This document shows positions 1-9,523 of a stretch of 28,074 bases of DNA, in pieces. The stretch lies in NCBI GenBank assembly GCA_964017145.1, contig CAXHKQ010000195.1:1-28074 (forward strand). Reading direction: 5' to 3'. The first letter of the stretch is position 1. Every line of letters begins with the position of its first letter. Made by a program: the position numbers and the translations under genes. Source of the DNA: Agrocybe praecox (taxonomy: Eukaryota; Basidiomycota; Agaricomycetes; Agaricales; Agrocybaceae). The notes under the pieces were generated by a model. That model saw only the letters and a program-made list of their open reading frames with translations. It searched no databases and was not told the origin of the DNA.

Positions 1-71
1 AAATAAAGAATGGTTAAAAACGGTTACGTTCAAAATACGGAAACGTGACGCAATTTCGTAGTGATTTTCCC
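1..71 (+). repeat. Right-end fragment of hAT-like MITE, interrupted
   Basis: Positions 38-71 match the conserved right end of the hAT-like MITE family found elsewhere here (GGAAACGTGACGCA followed by GATTTTCCC). The match stops at TTAA (72-75) and resumes after 824 as TTAACCTCC-TTGG, a decayed form of the family's TTAACTTCCGGGCCTTGG terminus. The fragment is therefore split by the TTAA-flanked element at 76-823. The left part lies outside the window. Confidence 0.6.
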
Positions 72-75
72 TTAA

Positions 76-823
76 GGGGGTAGTCCTCTAAATATGACTG
101 AAAAATAGGTGATTTTCGGAATTTTGTTTAAATACTAAAATATGAGGACATGAAAAATTTGAGTATATCCATTAATCAACCATATAAATAGCTTTCGGGC
201 ACAATTTTTGTTCATCGGCCGCTTCTCGTGACCGCAGCACGAGACGAAAGCCCCCAGTGTTCTCCATACAACCATTTTCGGTGTGCAGTCTGGAGGTCTT
301 CAGTTGGGTCCTGCAATTATTTTTATTTTTTATGTTATTTTCAATTGCTAAATCTAGTCCCCTACGTAGGATAATTTGGAACAACCAAAAATTCAAATTA
401 TGACGGCGTGTTGAATAAAAAAAGTGTTTTTTTTAGCCTAAAAATCTGTACAATAACGTGCACCGAGCACAGATTTTTCAAGGTATCCAGAATCGGCTAC
501 GTAGGGGACTAGATAATTCAATTGTGAATGCAAAACGCAAAGTCCGATCAAAATCGTATGTGCGCATAACACGTTATGTTGCACACCGATTTCTAAAACA
601 CCGTTTCGAGAAAAACGCGTTTGAAGTTTCGGGTTACGCTTGGTTTTGCATGCAAGCGCACACAGCGCGTCGGTGCACATCTTTGCATATCGTCTCATAA
701 CGAACGAACAAAGTTTCCGGCAAAGATGAGATAAAATCTAAAATAAAATATACATCTCAAAGAACATTTCAAGCTCACAATAAAAACATGCCATACGAAA
801 ATATTATTTAGAGGACTACCCCC
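76..823. mobile_element. 748-bp non-autonomous element with TTAA target duplication
   Basis: The ends are inverted repeats of 19 bp, GGGGGTAGTCCTCTAAATA on the left and its complement on the right. Each end is flanked by TTAA (72-75 and 824-827). TTAA duplication is the signature of the piggyBac superfamily, though this terminus is not a canonical piggyBac TIR. There is no transposase ORF; the short ORFs inside look random. An internal imperfect inverted repeat pairs 342-370 with 497-524 around a shared CTACGTAGGGGACTAGAT core. Homologous copies of the host sequence without this insert occur elsewhere in the window, which supports the ends chosen. Confidence 0.75.
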
Positions 824-845
824 TTAACCTCCTTGGTTGAATGGA

Positions 846-1510
846 TTGAACATAGTCCGGTTGTGGTGATTTTATCAAGTTTTGGTCAAAATCTTTCCAC
901 ACAACAATTTGCATTTAATTGGTTCAAATTGCCAGCATTTTCCAGTTGTGAATAGTGAACAATTGAACCCCCTGCATTCGATCCCATCGCATCCATTTGA
1001 ATGATACTAATATGTTTTGAAAACTGTTAGAAATGGTTCTTGTCTTTTAATGGATATGACCATGTTTTCAGAATCATTATCTTCACCAAAAGTTCTGGAT
1101 GAAAAACCATACAACGGTTAATCATACCCATACGCATCCATTGCTACGCGTTGCAGCACAGGTAGCCGAAGTTGGCACAATTCTCATCGACTGTAAAAAA
1201 TAAACTGCATAAGAATTGCAGTTCAGATCGGTCTTATAATGGTGCGGAAAAATCGAAAGAAAGCATAAAATCGGCATGCGTGCCAACCGAGTGTCTATGG
1301 AATGCACGATCGAATGTACACATAACACCTGTTACATATACAATATACAGACATATACATATGCTGTGCGGTGCGCTAAACTGTTACGCGCGATACGGTT
1401 GCGGGTGTTGCAATCGACGCGCAGAATGTTGAGAGGCAAGGGAAAAACCGCACTCACTGGCGATCGTCGAGCGCTGGCGGTTATCGAATCACACTCACAC
1501 ACTTATACGT
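846..1510. other. No gene recognised; CpG-rich non-repeat stretch
   Basis: I see no exon, RNA gene or complete repeat. From about 1330 to 1500 the sequence is richer in CpG and CA dinucleotides than its surroundings, as is 4180-4890. This could be regulatory or older unique intron sequence. ORFs on both strands here are short, mutually overlapping and without protein character. Confidence 0.35.
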
Positions 1511-1610
1511 AAACGACCCGAAATTTAAAGTTCAAACCATGTACTGAAATCGTCGTTTTTCTCGTTTTGTACGTCTAGCTATAATAATTTTTAAAAATCG
1601 AATGATGTTG
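1511..1610 (+). repeat. Partial copy of small MITE with ACGACCC terminus
   Basis: The stretch from ACGACCCGAAATTTAAAG to about 1605 aligns with 20573-20665, sharing TTTTTCTCGTTYTGTACGTC and TAGCTATAATAA. The right inverted terminus present in the second copy is missing here, so this is a truncated copy. Confidence 0.6.
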
Positions 1611-1884
1611 AAAAGTCTGACCTGTGAATAAGCACGCTCTAAGAAAGACTTTTCCGTTCGTATATGGAAACATTATTGCAGTAATAAAGCAATTTTATAA
1701 AATGTAAATTATGAATTGATTGTGCACATTTTTATTCTCTTTCATTCATAGATAGTTGAATATGGTGATTCGCTTCGCTCCACTTCGTCCATTATAAAAG
1801 TACAGCTACCCACAATCGAGCTTCTCCAATCAGCAACGCTCTTGAAATACTTGCATACGTTATTATTTTGTCCACCGATCGCGT

Positions 1885-2324
1885 TAAAAGCCATGATTTC
1901 TCCATGATATTTCGTCAGAATTAGTTGAAAGACGACGTGAGATTTGCGATCTTCAATTAACGCCCTAAGCACATTATTTGCTTGGATAATACTGTTTCGC
2001 ATTACATGGTTTGTATATTGTCAGAGAAATTATCATTTTATATATTTTGATTGTTTTTTCAAAGATCTTATTCATTCACCAGTACGCAATTGGATGAATA
2101 CTTTCAGAGTTTTTTAAGGGCCTGAAAATGGCAAGAAAGATTTTAAAGATAGTGGAAATAAGGAAAATAAGACGAAAAGACGTCCAAAAAAGGGTAAAAT
2201 GGGGAAAAAGGGATAAAAAGTATAGTTCATTTCAATCTTATGGAAACGTGACGCATAATCGTGGTTACACATGTTCTGAAGGATGAACAGGAAAAAGGGA
2301 TTTTCCCTTAACTTCCGGGCCTTG
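1885..2324 (+). mobile_element. hAT-like MITE copy, left-truncated
   Basis: The segment aligns with 5056-5501 over its length. Shared landmarks are CATGATTTCTC, GACGACGTGA, CAATTRGATGAA, AGAGTTTTTWAAGGGCCTGAAAA, GGAAACGTGACGCATAATCG and the terminal TTAACTTCCGGGCCTTG. The left CAAGGCCCGG terminus is not found; sequence left of about 1885 is unrelated to the full copy. The A-rich filler carries the family's repeated AAAAAGGG units. No coding capacity is seen. Confidence 0.65.
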
Positions 2325-2376
2325 TACATTATATGTCATTCGCGTGCCTGATAGCTTTGATGCATATCGTGCAGGT

Positions 2377-2799
2377 CATCATCATCTACATCCATTTACC
2401 CCATTAAGAGGTGTTGGGCGGCTGTATTTGAAATACGAAGCTTTTTACAGGTTATTACTGTTGATAGGCACCAGTATATCAACAGGACAGTTTCACTCAA
2501 ACAGGAGCTTTTTGCTATAACGAAATCAGCGCTTAGCGCTACACAGTAAGAGTCATAACGAACTGTCAAGCCATCATTTACGTGTCTGCTCGCACACGGA
2601 CAGAGTGATTGGTGTTTTTTCCACTCTGCGCTTTGAGAACTTATTGTTTTTTGTGTATAGCAACCTGTTTATTGCTGATTACACAGTTCCCAGTTTTTGA
2701 CGACGCGTTTGATAAATTTGAGGTGCCGCTTCGGGGATTCAAACCAGCAACTTGTGATTCCAAAACCCGACTACGCTACCCACTCTACCATCGCGTCAT
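2377..2799 (-). mobile_element. tRNA-derived SINE
   Basis: The element reads on the minus strand. Its 5' end (high coordinates) has an RNA polymerase III A-box-like TGGTAGAGTGGGTAGCG at 2774-2790 and a B-box-like GGTTTGAATCC at 2735-2745, spaced as in a tRNA gene. The tail at the low-coordinate end is a GATGATGATG simple repeat. A perfect 14-bp duplication, CATATCGTGCAGGT, flanks it at 2363-2376 and 2800-2813, as expected for LINE-mediated insertion. The tRNA-like part does not fold into a full cloverleaf by eye, so a functional tRNA is unlikely. I do not recognise the family. Confidence 0.75.
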
Positions 2800-2929
2800 C
2801 ATATCGTGCAGGTATCCTTTTAACAATGGCCGACGGCCGTGGTCCAAATTTATAAATTCCGGCAAACCCGAAGAGTCATACGGATCGGACATCGGATGAT
2901 GCTTTGGATACGTTATTCGTGATCTAATT

Positions 2930-2996
2930 TCGTTGTTAAAAATTTTCTGTAGGATGAACAGGATAAAGGTGATTTTCCCTATACTTCCGGGCCTTG
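2930..2996 (+). repeat. Right-end fragment of hAT-like MITE
   Basis: TTTTCTGTAGGATGAACAGG followed by GATTTTCCC and ACTTCCGGGCCTTG matches the right terminus of the family. Sequence to the left is not alignable, so only the end is preserved. Confidence 0.6.
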
Positions 2997-3267
2997 GCAA
3001 TGATGTAGTTTTGTTCAATGCACATTTTCCTATACTATTCCAAAATATCGTTGAATTGAAGTCGCCTGTGGCAGGTGGCAGGTGGCAGAGAGTACTCCCG
3101 AAAAATACCTCTCCGTTCATAAATGGAGAAATTGTCGAACGAATAGCCAGGCATTTTTTCCTCATCATTTCATCGCTCTAAGTCACTCCAGTCTCCAGTG
3201 GAAAGTTTGGGTCTCTAGACCAAACACAAAATTCGAAAATGGTGTATAGATACATTGTATCCATATA

Positions 3268-3985
3268 CAGGGTGAGCCGTTGCGATACACTTTGAATCTT
3301 AAATAACTTTTGATGTGGACAACTTTGTTATTTTTTTCTACTCAAAATTTATTTTACCTGTCTATTTTATGTCCATCATGTTTTGAATAAAATTTCCAAA
3401 TGACCGCCTTTATTGTTAGGCAAAATGATGCCTCTTTTCGTGCATTTTGTATCACATTTTCGAGCGTCTTTTCCCACCGAATATTAGCTTTGACGATTCT
3501 TCTTCTTCGAATACCCCCACAAAAATAAGTACGGTTGCGTCAAATCCGATGCACACGGCGCCCAGCCGAAATCGCCGTTTTTCGATATGACGTGTCGGTC
3601 GAACATCGTGCCAAGTAGCATCATACAATCGCGGCTAATGTGTGCTGTTGATCGGTCCTAGTCATCTCCGGACGCTGGAAAATGTAATGAAAATGCACGA
3701 AATGTGACATCTTTTTAATAAAGGCGGTCATTGTTGGAAGTTTTATTCAAAACATCATGGACATGAAAAAGACAGGAACAAATAAAGTTATTGTAGAAAA
3801 AAAAATTAAAAAAGTTGTTTTGCATACACTATTCAGGCGGTCATTTGCTGTATATTTCATTCGAACATTATGGACATAAAATAGACAGGAACAAATTAAG
3901 TTTACGTGAAAAATAATTTAATAAAGTTATGCACTTCAATAGTTATTCATGTTTCAAAGTGTATCGCAACAGATTGCGTACCATG
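3268..3985 (-). mobile_element. Decayed Tc1/mariner-type element with transposase remnant
   Basis: Inverted ends share TTGCGATACACTTTGAA (3281 onward, and in complement at 3953-3971) and sit next to TATA, consistent with TA insertion. Inside, the minus strand between about 3610 and 3490 translates to a remnant of the transposase C-terminal region: an F-D-R-x-V-I-S stretch, then D-F-x-W, S-D-L-T-Q-P and LFLWGY. This corresponds to the WPPRSPDLTPxDFFLWG block of insect Tc1/mariner (IS630) transposases. Long subterminal inverted repeats pair about 3355-3420 with 3715-3790. The 3' portion is duplicated in tandem (about 3724-3830 and 3834-3950). There is no intact ORF. Confidence 0.65.
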
Positions 3986-4945
3986 TATATAGAAAAATAG
4001 TCCTTTTCTGAGCGCGCTTAACCAAAGGGTGAGACTTTTCATCATCGATTTTTCGTTACACAATAGAATGATATTGAATGAACAAAACTGCAACAATACA
4101 ATTTGTGTGTGACTCCTACTTTTTCCACAAAAAGTAAAACAATCACGATTTCATGAATGTTTCAAATTAATAAGCTAGGGTAGTAGTAGTGCATACGCAT
4201 GCACGTTCATACACGCCACTCTGATCCGTGTACATCGTCGGGCGGATTACAACACACGCACACGCAGTCACATCATCATCGTCATAATCCGCAGAAACTG
4301 TGTTTGTGTCTGTGATTCTGCATGCTGATCGAGGACGCGCCGCGTTTCCTCAATTCTCTGTCATCCGTGTGTGCGTGCGCACTGCGCCCGTTCAATGACT
4401 CCGCGGACTGTCCGTCAGTCGTTCCATCCATCCATCCAGCCAGCCATCCGTCCGTCCGTCCGTCCCGTCCATCGATCTGCACACGATGCTCGACGTCGAC
4501 AAATGTATGCAAATTCGCACACGTATATTCGTAACAGGTGCGCCCATTTCGCCAGTGCTGTGTGCGATGCGTCGACGCGCTCACTTCCACACACAACGTT
4601 ATACTATGAACATTATTTGTTGACGCAACTCTGCTCGTCATATGCATATGGTCATATTGTTCGCGTGCGCCGGCGCATCGGTATACACACATGCACGCAT
4701 GCACACAAAACACATATTCTTTGGCAATCGATCGAGCAACTCGCCAGCAAGCCAGCGAGCGCGAAAAACGCGACACGCATTCACGGCACGCTTGTGCAGC
4801 TCACACTCTCGGCCAGGGTGATGCAAATGGAATCGGAATTCGTCGTTCGGAAATCAGCGCTCGATTGTTTGATCTGCTGCCTGAATGTCAAGTAAATTGG
4901 GTCCTATCATTTAGGAGCCCCAAATCGCCTTGATTTGGGGCTGGG
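3986..4945. other. No gene recognised; CpG-rich patch with tetranucleotide repeat
   Basis: No exon is supported. Positions 4180-4890 are CpG-rich and CA-rich, with CCAT/CCGT tetranucleotide repeats at about 4425-4465. A 174-codon ORF on the plus strand and a 164-codon ORF on the minus strand overlap here. Both derive from low-complexity repeats and show no domain, so I do not call them genes. The patch may be regulatory. Confidence 0.35.
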
Positions 4946-4953
4946 GTTATAAA

Positions 4954-5501
4954 CAAGGCCCGGAAGTTAAGGGCTCAAAAAAGTACGTTTTAGGGTCCTA
5001 AAATAGTGGCTAAAAACAATGAAAAAGGGTTAAAAACAAGAAAAAAGGGTCTAACATGATTTCTCATTGATATTTCGTATAAATGGGTTGATAGACGACG
5101 TGAAATTAGTTCTTCGTGTTTCGACTTACAGGTTTTGAATATTTTCAGAGAAATTTGCAAAAATAATTCGATTTTTTTCAATGAACTTATTAGCGATTTT
5201 TTTAAACAAAAAAATCCAATATTCACCAATATGCAATTAGATGAAAACTTGCAGAGTTTTTAAAGGGCCTGAAAAGGCAAAAAAGGGTCTAAAAATAGGG
5301 AAAAAAGGCGAAAAATGGTCTAAAATAATGGATTATAGATAAAAAAGGGCCTAACGTCCAAAAAAGTGCAAAAAAGGGAAAAAAGTGTATGAAAAGTATA
5401 GTTCATTTTTATCGTACGGAAACGTGACGCATAATCGTGTTCACAAATGTTCTGTAGGATGAACAGGAAAAAAGGGATTTTCCCTTAACTTCCGGGCCAT
5501 G
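4954..5501. mobile_element. Full-length hAT-like MITE (548 bp)
   Basis: The left end CAAGGCCCGGAAGTTAAGGG is mirrored by the right end TTAACTTCCGGGCCATG. Imperfect 8-bp flanking duplications are GTTATAAA (4946-4953) and GTAATAAG (5502-5509), matching at 6 of 8 positions. CA(A/G)GG termini with 8-bp duplications are typical of the hAT superfamily. The interior is AAAAAGGG-rich filler without coding capacity. This is the longest copy in the window and serves as the reference for the family. Confidence 0.75.
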
Positions 5502-5514
5502 GTAATAAGTGATA

Positions 5515-5864
5515 TTTCAGCGAATATTGGTTTTGAGTTTAGCTATGGTCTGCGACTTGTCGATGCTTTTTAAATACCCATACTAAAAGAAGTCAGGCGG
5601 CGTCAAATCGGGTGAGCGCGGCGGCCATTCGAAATCGCCATTTTGTCAAATGACGCTTTGGTCGAATATCGTGCGGAGTAGCGTCATTGGAACCTGAAGT
5701 GAGCATTGTCATTTATATTCATTTCCGGACGCATCAAAAATAAAAGCGGTCATTTGTTGGATATTATATTCATATTATATTTATGTGAGATAAAAAACAG
5801 GAAAAAGTTGTCCACATCAAAAGTTATTCAAGTTTAAAATGCAGTTGGCGCATCCTGTATCAGT
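5515..5864 (-). pseudogene. Second Tc1/mariner-type transposase relic
   Basis: On the minus strand between about 5690 and 5580 the translation gives an F-D-Q-x-V-I segment, a stop, then EWPPRSPDLTPPDFF, another stop and Y-G. This is the conserved C-terminal block of insect Tc1/mariner-type transposases. The right side (5810-5863) matches the left end of the 3268-3985 element in inverted orientation, sharing CACATCAAAAGTTATT. In-frame stops and loss of the other terminus show it is dead. Confidence 0.65.
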
Positions 5865-5921
5865 TGAGATAAATCAGTATAATTTTGGAGTTTTTGTTAG
5901 GACTTTTTTTTAGAATATAAC

Positions 5922-6210
5922 CAAGGCCCGGATCAAGGGCCCTAAAATAGTGGTTAAAGACAGTGAAAAAATGTCTGAAAAAGGAAGGAAGGGAAAAGGG
6001 TTTAAAGTCGTCGTGAGAACGCAATGTGCCCTACGCACATAATTTGCTTGGAAAAAGGGCCTAACGTCAAAAAAGGCCAAAAAGGGAAATAAGGAAATAA
6101 AAAGAATGGTTCCTTTTATTCTTACGGAAACGTGACGCATAATCGTGGTTACAATTGTTCTGTAGGATAAACAGGAAAAATATTGATTATCCTTTAACTT
6201 CCGGATCTTG
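5922..6210. mobile_element. Internally deleted hAT-like MITE (289 bp)
   Basis: The left terminus CAAGGCCCGGATCAAGGG and right terminus TTTAACTTCCGGATCTTG match the family. Flanks AATATAAC (5914-5921) and CATATAAC (6211-6218) agree at 7 of 8 positions as a target duplication. It is shorter than the 4954-5501 copy through internal deletion and has no ORF of note. Confidence 0.72.
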
Positions 6211-6218
6211 CATATAAC

Positions 6219-7016
6219 ATATGCAAGTTATGGTGAGTTCAGTCTGCCAGCGGTTGCGGTGATTTATTAATTTGACTTTATACGGCAACCGAACTCATAA
6301 CAGATTGATAGGAAAACGTTGGCAAGGGAAGGGTATGAGGTAGATCGCACCAATTAACCCTCTAGTGCACAGTCGGCCTGTAGGCGGACCCCAGTCGAAG
6401 GACTCCAGTTCGAACACCTTGACCTTTTCTCAATATTTTTGTTTCTTGAAGATGATAGAAGCCCCAACAATATGAAAGTAACAGTTTTAACATTGTGAGA
6501 TCGCTCTGTCTACGGTTGCTGTTTGAAAATCAAATTGATGGAAAAGTGAAAATTCATTATTTTTGGCTAACACAAGATTTTCATTAATAGAAATAACATG
6601 GCAAAAATTGTCCTCTACTCAGACAATACTTCCTTGTTCATACTTCCTTGTTACAAAAACACTGCGGGCGAGGTCTTCATATGCATTGCCATGGTAAATA
6701 CACGCTCACACGCACGCCCGGCGCTGATTGTGCACACACACACACACACCGACACTTGCGATGACATATGCACATCACATAATCACATTGTGTGCGCGAG
6801 GATGGTAAACCTGCACACACACACACACACGCATCGCAGCCGACGACCTCTGGAAGAGCTCACCTCCTCTGCACGGAGCTTGCGCGCACAGACAACAACG
6901 GCACATACGACGATTCTTTCATTATTGCGTACACGCGCCCCAGCGTTCCGACACGTTCGCTTGCCTGCCTGCCTGCTTGCCTGCCTGCCTGCCAACATAT
7001 ACACATTGTATAACAG
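6219..7016. other. No gene recognised; CA and TGCC microsatellites
   Basis: I see no exon. CA repeats lie at about 6735-6750 and 6814-6830, and a TGCC/TTGC tetranucleotide array at about 6960-6992. ORFs covering the region translate to HTHTHT and ACLPACLP repeats, which are by-products of the microsatellites. Confidence 0.4.
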
Positions 7017-7170
7017 TAGGGTGAGTTAACAGGTTGTGGACACAGTTTGGTTTATTAGCCAAATATTTTGAGCAAGATAATATTAATGTGGATCATGTTA
7101 ATAGAAAGCCAATAAACTAGATAACTACTAAAGAAATTGATTCGATTTCGTTGAATAACAACGAAATTAT
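7017..7170 (+). repeat. Dispersed repeat with TTGTGGACACAGTTTGGTT
   Basis: Positions 7017-7100 align in inverted orientation with 24510-24596 (shared TGGACACAGTTTGGTT, TTAGCCA and CAAGATAATATT). Positions 7096-7170 align in inverted orientation with 22847-22920 (shared TTAATAGAAAGCCAA and GATTCGATT). This looks like one element family present as three fragments. Its class is not recognised. Confidence 0.5.
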
Positions 7171-7587
7171 TTAATTATTTACAAAATTAAACAAATGCAC
7201 TGAAAATTGTTCGGATGAAAATTCGAACTTGTTGAAATCACGAAATAGATTACATTTCATTTTGACAAATGTATATCATACTTACTATTTTGTGATCCTA
7301 ATAGAGATAGGAGTTATGCTCTTTGAATAAGTTGTTTTCACTGCACGTAGGCAGCAGGTACTCACTGCAAATATTCAACAATTTTCTTCAAAACAAATGT
7401 GCTAATAAAAAAAGAACTTGTCTTTGTCTCACGTTCAGGCCATGCGAACATGTAACACTTGGAATTATGAAAATAAGTCTATTAATAGCCTATGAAGAGG
7501 TCTTGGAAGCCTTTTGTGGTCAAAAATGTTTCGCATAATTGTGTTCAGGTCTATAGATTTGAAGTAATGGCTAATTGGTATATCGGT
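7171..7587. other. No gene recognised
   Basis: AT-rich sequence between the repeat fragment and the BEL element. I see no exon, RNA gene or repeat structure. Confidence 0.3.
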
Positions 7588-7893
7588 TGTTTAGTCGCAA
7601 AATACGGGTAATTGTTCACAAAATATAATCGCGTCGCTGAAAGAAATCGCACTCTCGGAAAACTCACAAATCGCGTTCACGGTTCGATTTAGGTATACAA
7701 TTTATTGACTTTGAAAATACTGCGTCCAGTCGCGTCTGTTCACAAATTCGAAGTGCCCGAAGATTCTTCGTGAGCCGAAGTGCAGCCGAATATAATCGAT
7801 GTATTGCTCGCCATGAGTCCGAGCATAAGCTCAAGTTCAAATATATAATGTGTATGTTGCCGTAGCGTAATTAGTGTGGCAATAGCGTGATCA
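7588..7893 (-). repeat. 3' LTR of the BEL/Pao element
   Basis: The LTR begins TGTTTAG and ends GTGATCA, with TG...CA borders. Reading on the minus strand, a TATATA box is at 7847-7842 and a poly(A) signal AATAAA at 7706-7701, giving a U3-R order. It matches 14444-14751 closely. Confidence 0.92.
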
Positions 7894-7906
7894 TTCCGCC
7901 CCCCCT
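7894..7906 (-). other. Polypurine tract
   Basis: On the minus strand the bases directly before the 3' LTR read AGGGGGGGCGGAA, the purine run expected to prime plus-strand synthesis. Confidence 0.8.
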
Positions 7907-7921
7907 AGACGCCACACGCGA

Positions 7922-9523
7922 CTAAACCGGGCCGGCAGGTCCGGCGTCTTCGGCAGTCACCATCGGTTCTGCATTCTCTTCCTGCCCAATGTCGATAGGC
8001 AGTCGGGCCACTTTGACGACTGATCGTTTGAAGATGCCGTTCTTCGTCCGGATCGACACCACACGGACATGCCCATCGTCGCCTGGGTGTACCTCAGTAA
8101 TCCGTCCGATGGCCCACTTCGCTGGCGGCAAGTTGTCCTCCATGAGTAGAACCATGTCTCCGACTTGCAGATTGACGATTGGGTTCTGCCACTTCCGACG
8201 TTGTTGCAGCGTATGCAAATACTCTGCAGACCAACGTTTCCACACACGCTGCACGAACTGCTCCGTCTGCTGCCAGCGGGTCAGCGCGGACTGCTTATGG
8301 TCGAGCACATCTTGCTGGGGAAGTGCAGTTAGCGGCTCGCCCACTAGGAAATGGCCTGGCGTCAGCACGTCGAAGCTGTCCGGGTCGCTGTTGATAGGGC
8401 AGAGCGGCCTCGAGTTGAGACACGCCTCGATCTTCGTCAGCATCGTTGTCAACTCCTCGAAAGTTAACGTCGCCTCTCCGAGCACCCGCCGGATGTGGTG
8501 TTTGACGGAGCGGATGGCGCTCTCGGCAAGGCCGTTGAAATGTGGAGACAGCGGCGGCGAGAAATGCCAAGTTGTGCCCCTGGTGGCCAGCGCAGTCTGC
8601 ACTCGTGCATTGAACCGCTCGCGCTCCGTCCGCAGGAACGTCGCAGCGCCCACGAAATTCGTTGCGTTGTCGCTGTACAGATCTGTACAGCAACCGCGAC
8701 GCGCCGTAAACCGCTCGTACGCAGCGATAAATCCGGCCGTCGTCAAATCACCAGCTAGCTCGATGTGGACCGCCTTAGTCGCAAGGCACACAAAAACGGC
8801 CACGTACGCCTTGCTCGCGTGATGCCCACGTCCACGAGATGAGCGCACCAAAATCGCTCCCGAGTAGTCCATGGCGCAGTGGATGAAGGGCCGCGACGGC
8901 TCGACTCGCGCGGCTGGCAGCGCCGCCATCATCTGATGTTGCGGCTTGGCGGCATACCGGAAGCATTTCGTACACCCTTGTACAAATCTCCGCACCTCAT
9001 TCGGACCATCGACAATCCAATACTCGCGGCGCAGGTATGCGAGCATTAATGCAGGCCCACCATGCATCGTCCTCACATGTGCATCACGCACCAGCAGCGC
9101 AGACAAGTCAGTCCGGCGTGGAACAATCGCCGGAAGTGCGCGCCGATGCGGCCAAACCATGCGCATTCGCCAGACGTCCACCGACGCACATGATTTTCTG
9201 GGAGAAAGAACGGGGTTAAGGGATCTCAATGGGCTTGTCTTACTGATCGCCTTTTCTTTTTGCAGACATCGCAGCTCATCCGCGTACGCCCCATTTTGCG
9301 AAGCGCGCACCCACACATGCTTGGCGCTCGTCAGCTCGGCGGTGCTCAGCACGCCCACCGTTCTCGTCGGTCCGCTAGCACGACAGTTGCGGGCGAATCT
9401 GACGCAATACGCTGTGATGCGCACGAGCTTATTCCAGCTGGAGAACCGCTTCACAATGTCGACGCCTGTTGCGGCAGTGGACAATGACATTGTTCGCTCG
9501 CACTCGCATCTCAACTGTCGCAT
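7922..9523 (-). CDS. BEL/Pao pol, integrase part
   Basis: An open frame of 533 codons whose first 15 or so codons are probably shadow, because the true reading enters from the RT frame by a one-base change near 9460. Landmarks are an HHCC zinc-binding region (H149, H154, C184, C187), an integrase core with D219 in MDYSG, D285 in YSDNATNF and E334 in LAESAIRS, and a DUF5641-like C-terminal module around residues 450-520 that includes GDMVLL. The product would insert the cDNA into the genome in the nucleus. All catalytic residues are present. The 95-base overlap with the upstream frame marks a frame break, not a known programmed site. Confidence 0.9.
   Translation of the reverse strand: MRQLRCECERTMSLSTAATGVDIVKRFSSWNKLVRITAYCVRFARNCRASGPTRTVGVLSTAELTSAKHVWVRASQNGAYADELRCLQKEKAISKTSPLRSLNPVLSPRKSCASVDVWRMRMVWPHRRALPAIVPRRTDLSALLVRDAHVRTMHGGPALMLAYLRREYWIVDGPNEVRRFVQGCTKCFRYAAKPQHQMMAALPAARVEPSRPFIHCAMDYSGAILVRSSRGRGHHASKAYVAVFVCLATKAVHIELAGDLTTAGFIAAYERFTARRGCCTDLYSDNATNFVGAATFLRTERERFNARVQTALATRGTTWHFSPPLSPHFNGLAESAIRSVKHHIRRVLGEATLTFEELTTMLTKIEACLNSRPLCPINSDPDSFDVLTPGHFLVGEPLTALPQQDVLDHKQSALTRWQQTEQFVQRVWKRWSAEYLHTLQQRRKWQNPIVNLQVGDMVLLMEDNLPPAKWAIGRITEVHPGDDGHVRVVSIRTKNGIFKRSVVKVARLPIDIGQEENAEPMVTAEDAGPAGPV

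Noticed and set aside
2714..2799. A functional tRNA gene on the minus strand
   Set aside because: A and B boxes are present but the acceptor stem and anticodon arm do not fold by eye; the 14-bp duplication and tail fit a SINE better.
4282..4895. Overlapping ORFs of 164 and 174 codons on opposite strands
   Set aside because: Their composition comes from CA, CCAT and CCGT repeats; no domain, splice logic or start context supports a gene.
6598..7029. 143-codon ORF with HTHTHT and CLPACLLACLP runs
   Set aside because: Translation of microsatellites; the opposite strand gives equally long nonsense ORFs.
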